DNA of 64,000 nt from positions 119,314 through 183,313 of the forward strand of contig NZ_JBNWEO010000019.1 in NCBI RefSeq assembly GCF_050496765.1. The letters are read 5' to 3'. A program made the translations under genes and the position numbers. Positions 60,465 through 64,000 of this stretch are shown here, piece after piece; within the stretch, counting starts at the first letter, position 1, and each line of letters starts with the position of its first letter. The DNA is from JAEVLT01 sp050496765. GTDB lineage: Bacteria; Bacillota; Bacilli; Bacillales; Cytobacillaceae. Under the pieces are notes generated by a model. It worked only from the letters and a program-made list of their open reading frames with translations. It was not told the DNA's origin and ran no database searches.

Positions 60465-60486
60465 ATGGCCAAGTTGGCCATTTTTC
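60465..60486 (+). terminator. Terminator of the nrd operon
   Basis: ATGGCCA-AGT-TGGCCAT followed by T4; a smaller GGTGCTTAAGCGCC hairpin precedes it. The rest of 60384-60668 shows no gene. Confidence 0.7.
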
Positions 60487-60668
60487 ATGACATGAAAAAT
60501 AGAACAGATTTCACCATTCGTTAAATGAAATTGGTTCTTTTCCTCATTAAGATGTATCTGCATTCTCTCGTATCTGGAAATTAAAGGCAGGGTGAAAAAA
60601 TTTATTCTTGCCTTTTTTCTCTTGTTTTTTCGCAATCCTGTCCTTAAAGGGAAGACTACTAGTCGCAC

Positions 60669-61016
60669 CTATTGACGAGTAAGTCTTTCGATTTCACTTT
60701 CTGTTTTAAATAGGCGTTTGTTTAAAACCTGTAATTCACTATCCCGATCATCCAGTTTTTTATTGATTTGGTTAAGAATACCGATAATAGCTGCTGGCTG
60801 GTCAGCTTCCAAGCGTAGAACAGTTTCTTCAATGCGAACCAATTGTTCTTTTATTTCTTTAAGTTGCTCTTTATTTTCCTGTGAATGTTCTTTCATTCCT
60901 TTAAGTTGCTCATTATTTGCTTGCGATTGTTTTTCATTTTCCTGTTTGAATTCTTTAAAATCACTTCTAAACTCTGTTAAGGCAGTTAGGAGCATATCTA
61001 ATTTATTATCACTCAT
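60669..61016 (-). CDS. Coiled-coil protein of unknown function
   Basis: 115-residue, highly charged helical protein. KEFKQENEKQSQANNEQLKGMKEHSQENKEQLKEIKEQL (about residues 21-60) shows heptad spacing of hydrophobics, and a second helix (NKKLDDRDSELQVLNKRLFKTESEIERL) ends the protein, predicting a parallel or antiparallel coiled coil. No membrane segment or signal peptide. AAAGGAGGGG precedes the ATG, so translation is well supported. No family identified. Confidence 0.7.
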   Translation of the reverse strand: MSDNKLDMLLTALTEFRSDFKEFKQENEKQSQANNEQLKGMKEHSQENKEQLKEIKEQLVRIEETVLRLEADQPAAIIGILNQINKKLDDRDSELQVLNKRLFKTESEIERLTRQ

Positions 61017-61164
61017 TTGCTTTCCCCTCCTTTCAATTTTTCACGCTTACTAAGACTTTTCACAGCTAACAAAATGATAGGAAAATAAAAAGTTTAAAAA
61101 TAGTACCAACCCTCAGACAACACTTTTGTTTGATCCGAAAAAATGATCTCTCATGTAAATTGAC

Positions 61165-61302
61165 AATAAAGTTATTTAATTTTAAAACCTCAAACAAGCA
61201 TAACCCCATTCTAAATTTAGGACAGGGTTAAAATAAAGTTGTTTAATTTTTATTGTAAGATACTTTACTGTACTTAAAAATATAACAATAAAGTTGTTTA
61301 AA
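61165..61302. repeat. Three direct repeats AATAAAGTTGTTTAA
   Basis: AATAAAGTTATTTAA at 61165, AATAAAGTTGTTTAA at 61232 and again at 61287, spaced 67 and 55 bp. They lie in the AT-rich gap upstream of the coiled-coil gene and past the end of the ABC exporter gene; no gene is seen in 61017-61348. Possibly binding sites or remnants of a small duplicated element. Confidence 0.6.
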
Positions 61303-61348
61303 TCAATAAGCTATTCCTTTATTGTATTAGTATTAGATAAGAGTCAAG

Positions 61349-63016
61349 CTATATATTGTACACGAATTTATCTATCTTATCTTTTTTATTTTGTAGTACA
61401 ATTTTCTTGTTACAAACATAATCAAAGTCGTTACCATGATCGATAACTAAACAGATATAATTATTTAAATCACTTTCCAGAAGATCCTTTATATTTAATC
61501 TACCTACAATATCCATATTTGATACTGCTTCATCAAATAATAGAATTTTTGCTCCTTTAAGTAAAGCTCGAGCTATTGCTATTCTTTGAATTTGACCTCC
61601 AGAAAGATTACTTCCATTCTCCCCCACAAGTTTATTTTCACCTTCAGGAAAAGAAGCAATGATCTTATCTAAACCAGTTATGTTTAGAATGTTTTTATAA
61701 CTTACTTCATCAATATATTCTGTACCATATTTTATATTATTCTCAATAGTATCATTAAATAAATATATCTTTTGAGAAACAATACCTATGTTCTTCCGTA
61801 ATGATTGTTTATCTAATTTAGTAATAGGCACTCCATTAATCAGGACTTCACCTTCTCCACCCTTAATATTGTATAGTCCCATAATTATTCTAAATATTGT
61901 CGTTTTCCCTGTACCATTTTCTCCCTTAATTAAAAGCTTGTCATTACTATTTAATGCAAAGCTAATATCATTCAAGACATAAGGCTGGCCTTCTTTATAT
62001 CTAAATGATACATTCTTGAATTCTATGCTATGGACGCAATTAATTTTTTCCTTACTCTCATCATTTTCACCTACTTCATCAAGAAAAATGTGAAGTCTTT
62101 TTAAGCTTGCAATGGCAGGCTGAATAGTTAAAGCTGTTGTCGATATACTTTGAACTGGGGAATATAGTTTAGGCAGATAATTCATAAAAACTATATATCC
62201 TCCCATTGTCATATTAGCAGTTATAACATCTCTTCCTCCCAAAACAATCAGAAGAACAGAAGAAAGTGATCCGATTAAAATAATTAATTCCAAACCAACA
62301 GAATATAGAATAGATTGCTTTATACTAGCATCCACAAGGTCCTTTGTCGCAGAATTAATTTTATCTGTTTCTTTTTGTTCTACTGATAGATTTTTAACTT
62401 CTTCGATTCCTTGTACAGATTGCTGTATTTTGTCATTTAAAATGGCGCTCTTTTCAGCTGCTTCTGTGGATATTTTATAGATAGATGATAAATATTTATT
62501 TGAAACGATGTAGTATACAGGCATCATTAAACATAATATTAGTGTGAGTCTAAGATTGATATTAATTAAAATAATTAATGTAGTAAGTAATTCAAAGAAA
62601 CTCAGTAATACTTTAAAAGTGTTAGAAGAAATAAGCCCACTTATGTTATTTACTTCATTTAGTCTAGAAGTAAGATACCCACTTGGATGAAAATTAAAGA
62701 ATTCCATAGGTAATCTAAGTAGTTTAGAAGATATATTTTTTCTTAAATTAAATATGATATTCTGACTTACCTTTGTAAAAACTAGATTAGAGAAATAATT
62801 TAAAATACTTTTCAGCAAATAAATAACCCCAAGGAGAGAACTGAAAATTAAAACATAGTTAAAATTGTTATTAGAAATTCCGACATCGAATATATTTTTC
62901 ACCAATATCGCAGGTATAATAGACAAAACAGAGAGCACAATAAGCAATACTATGGCAACTGATAAACTCTTCTTAAATTCTTTCATATATATAAATAGTA
63001 TTTTCAAACTATCCAT
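61349..63016 (-). CDS. ABC transporter permease/ATPase, peptide-export type
   Basis: Exporter of 555 residues: six membrane helices (about 15-290) then an ATPase with Walker A GENGTGKTT, signature NLSGGQIQR, Walker B ILLFDEAVS and H-loop histidine in IDHGND. There is no N-terminal C39 peptidase. ATG 63016 has AGAGGCG upstream and overlaps by 8 bases a reading frame that looks like the end of a radical-SAM SPASM domain, so this exporter belonged to a ribosomal-peptide cluster. AT-rich, unlike most of the window, suggesting transfer. Confidence 0.85.
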   Translation of the reverse strand: MDSLKILFIYMKEFKKSLSVAIVLLIVLSVLSIIPAILVKNIFDVGISNNNFNYVLIFSSLLGVIYLLKSILNYFSNLVFTKVSQNIIFNLRKNISSKLLRLPMEFFNFHPSGYLTSRLNEVNNISGLISSNTFKVLLSFFELLTTLIILININLRLTLILCLMMPVYYIVSNKYLSSIYKISTEAAEKSAILNDKIQQSVQGIEEVKNLSVEQKETDKINSATKDLVDASIKQSILYSVGLELIILIGSLSSVLLIVLGGRDVITANMTMGGYIVFMNYLPKLYSPVQSISTTALTIQPAIASLKRLHIFLDEVGENDESKEKINCVHSIEFKNVSFRYKEGQPYVLNDISFALNSNDKLLIKGENGTGKTTIFRIIMGLYNIKGGEGEVLINGVPITKLDKQSLRKNIGIVSQKIYLFNDTIENNIKYGTEYIDEVSYKNILNITGLDKIIASFPEGENKLVGENGSNLSGGQIQRIAIARALLKGAKILLFDEAVSNMDIVGRLNIKDLLESDLNNYICLVIDHGNDFDYVCNKKIVLQNKKDKIDKFVYNI

Positions 63017-63194
63017 TCTCAATCGCCTCTTTTTGTTTAGATCTTGTTGAATTAATGTCTACCTGCTCTTCTTCTATTCTGTTACAATAAACCATTCCAT
63101 TTATTTCTTTGGATTTATAATAGTCTAATGCTCTACAATCAAAACAGAAAAGATTTCTTTCGCATTCTGTGCATATGGTGCTACAAGAAGTCAA
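63009..63194 (-). pseudogene. C-terminal remnant of a radical-SAM/SPASM peptide maturase
   Basis: The 61-codon minus-strand frame reads TICTECERNLFCFDCRALDYY...GMVYCNR. The C-x2-C-x5-C-x2-CRA pattern with a later cysteine is that of auxiliary iron-sulfur (SPASM) domains of sactipeptide and ranthipeptide maturases. The frame opens only with a TTG and has a TAA about 20 bases further upstream, so the N-terminal radical-SAM domain is lost. It overlaps the exporter start, the usual maturase-exporter order. Confidence 0.62.
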
Positions 63195-63234
63195 GACAGT
63201 TTTTTTGAAAAATTAAGGTGTATACAAGATTAAA

Positions 63235-63462
63235 TTACTTAGATATTTCTATAATACAAGGGTCTTGATCTCCTCTTCCTGTATGGAAATTGAGGGGAAT
63301 AGCGCCAATTAGATATTGTCCACAGGTGGAGGACATAGTATAAGCGAAGGCGTGGGAGAAATGGTTTCCTCCTACACCCAAGATCACCCCAAAGCGCTGA
63401 AATGTTGGTAAAATTTCATCCTCTTCATAAAAGATTGGTTCGTTAGAACGAATCTTTTATGA
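63235..63462 (-). pseudogene. C-terminal protein remnant, unrecognised
   Basis: A minus-strand frame ending in TAA at 63235 reads EILPTFQRFGVILGVGGNHFSHAF, then ends in GRGDQDPCIIEISK. The composition is protein-like and the frame stays open for about 75 codons, but there is no start and it begins within a palindrome (63420-63467). I cannot assign a family. It sits upstream of the SPASM remnant and may be another gene of the same lost peptide cluster. Confidence 0.45.
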
Positions 63463-63467
63463 AGAGG
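63420..63467. repeat. Perfect 17-bp inverted repeat with nested stem
   Basis: CCTCTTCATAAAAGATT (63420-63436) and AATCTTTTATGAAGAGG (63451-63467) are exact complements; inside, GTTC-gtta-GAAC extends the stem after one mismatch. One arm coincides with coding sequence of the 63235-63462 remnant, so an inverted duplication at a rearrangement joint is possible; it could also act as a terminator. Confidence 0.85.
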
Positions 63468-63545
63468 GCAGCAAGCGAAGCGCGGTAGGATTTTTTAAGT
63501 TTAGATATAAATATAAGACAACTTTCTTGACGAACACCGCTACTG

Positions 63546-64000
63546 TTATTCACATGTGGATAACAGTACAACATCCCGGTTATACACAGCAGCTGGTGTA
63601 TGGTTATCCAATGACTGGTGTGGTAAGTAGTGGTTGTGTAGATGGATATAGCGTTCCACACCTTGCCTCGTTTCTCGCGGGCTAGTATAGTCGTTGATAT
63701 AAATCTCATTGTACTTCAGGCTACGCCAGAACCGTTCTATAACGATGTTGTCCTTTGCACGGCCTTTGCCATCCATGCTGATGCGGATTTCGTTCTCCTT
63801 TAGCAAATCTGTGTACTGTGGGCTGGTAAAGTGGCTCCCTTGATCACTGTTAATAATGGCGGGTTTGCGTTTGGCTAGCGCCCTTCTCATAGTCTCTAAT
63901 ACGAACCCGATTTCAAGGCTTTGATCCAATTGCCAATCCACAATGAAGCGAGAATACCAATCCATGATGGCGTAGAGGTACATCCAGCCTTGCTTCATCC
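63546..64000 (-). mobile_element. IS3-family transposase OrfB, partial (runs off window)
   Basis: C-terminal part, about 150 residues, of a DDE integrase-type transposase (rve domain) of the IS3 family. MDWYSRFIVDW contains the first catalytic aspartate, INSDQGSHFTS the second, and NIVIERFWRSLKYNEIY the glutamate; the end QSLDNHTPAAVY is typical of OrfB. The start lies beyond the window edge. The element end is probably between 63470 and 63545, near the TTCTTGACGAACACC sequence, but I could not confirm its inverted repeat. Confidence 0.88.

Noticed and set aside
60258..60668. 136-residue minus-strand frame antisense to the flavodoxin gene end
   Set aside because: Overlaps a clear flavodoxin and the operon terminator; no ribosome site.
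63443..63709. 88-residue minus-strand frame near the IS element
   Set aside because: Lies out of frame over the transposase C-terminus and the palindrome; no coding character.

Overview
The window reads as chromosome of a spore-forming Bacillaceae (Bacillus sensu lato). The gene set points that way: bacillithiol deacetylase bshB2 next to yojF, a CotF-type coat protein, peptidase T, CodY-like boxes, a preQ1 riboswitch on queF, and AGGAGG-type ribosome binding sites throughout. Most of it is ordinary metabolism and transport. Two stretches are visibly AT-richer and look acquired: about 4.7-6.2 kb and about 61-63.2 kb.

Layout. 0.2-4.5 kb: yojF-bshB2, a drug-type ABC exporter pair and its probable TetR repressor, separated by a 21-bp tandem array. 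4.7-7.1 kb: two unknown exported proteins (one with a broken start) and mazEF. 7.2-9.1 kb: HAD phosphatase, two tiny hydrophilic ORFs and a YbaK deacylase. 9.2-13.9 kb: livJHMGF branched-chain amino acid importer. 14.2-17.6 kb: niacin permease with a NiaR-like operator, then DUF485-acetate symporter. 17.7-22.3 kb: heterodimeric ABC exporter, DUF2269 and ASCH proteins. 22.4-29.8 kb: beta-helix protein, a decayed TetR/ABC locus, pepT, a sulfite-oxidase-like enzyme, a polysaccharide deacetylase with a CgeB-like glycosyltransferase, and three 21-bp arrays. 29.8-35.9 kb: yhdT-panF, a DsrE pair, riboswitch-controlled queF, an M20D amidohydrolase and an MFS carrier. 36-41.6 kb: dipeptide ABC operon. 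41.9-42.4 kb: deletion relic of an amino acid ABC operon. 42.5-47.2 kb: ArgH-like lyase with a CUT1 sugar-type importer. 47.4-52.2 kb: sucrose PTS and hydrolase, LacI repressor and a separate EIIA. 52.3-56.1 kb: composite repeat, CotF protein, M20 peptidase and amino acid permease. 56.2-60.4 kb: cobalamin riboswitch, class I ribonucleotide reductase and flavodoxin. 60.7-64 kb: coiled-coil protein, a peptide-type ABC exporter behind a truncated radical-SAM/SPASM relic, and an IS3-family transposase cut by the window edge.

The most unusual signal is a family of six intergenic arrays whose anchors recur at 21 bp, nearly always exactly, although the anchor sequence differs between arrays (GTCGAAT; GCGGATAAA or its complement; GGCGGAA or its complement). 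Period, not sequence, is what they share. The other system worth following is the operon joining an argininosuccinate-lyase paralogue to a carbohydrate-type importer, which suggests uptake and cleavage of an unidentified compound. The cobalamin riboswitch ahead of a B12-independent reductase implies a B12-dependent reductase elsewhere in the genome.
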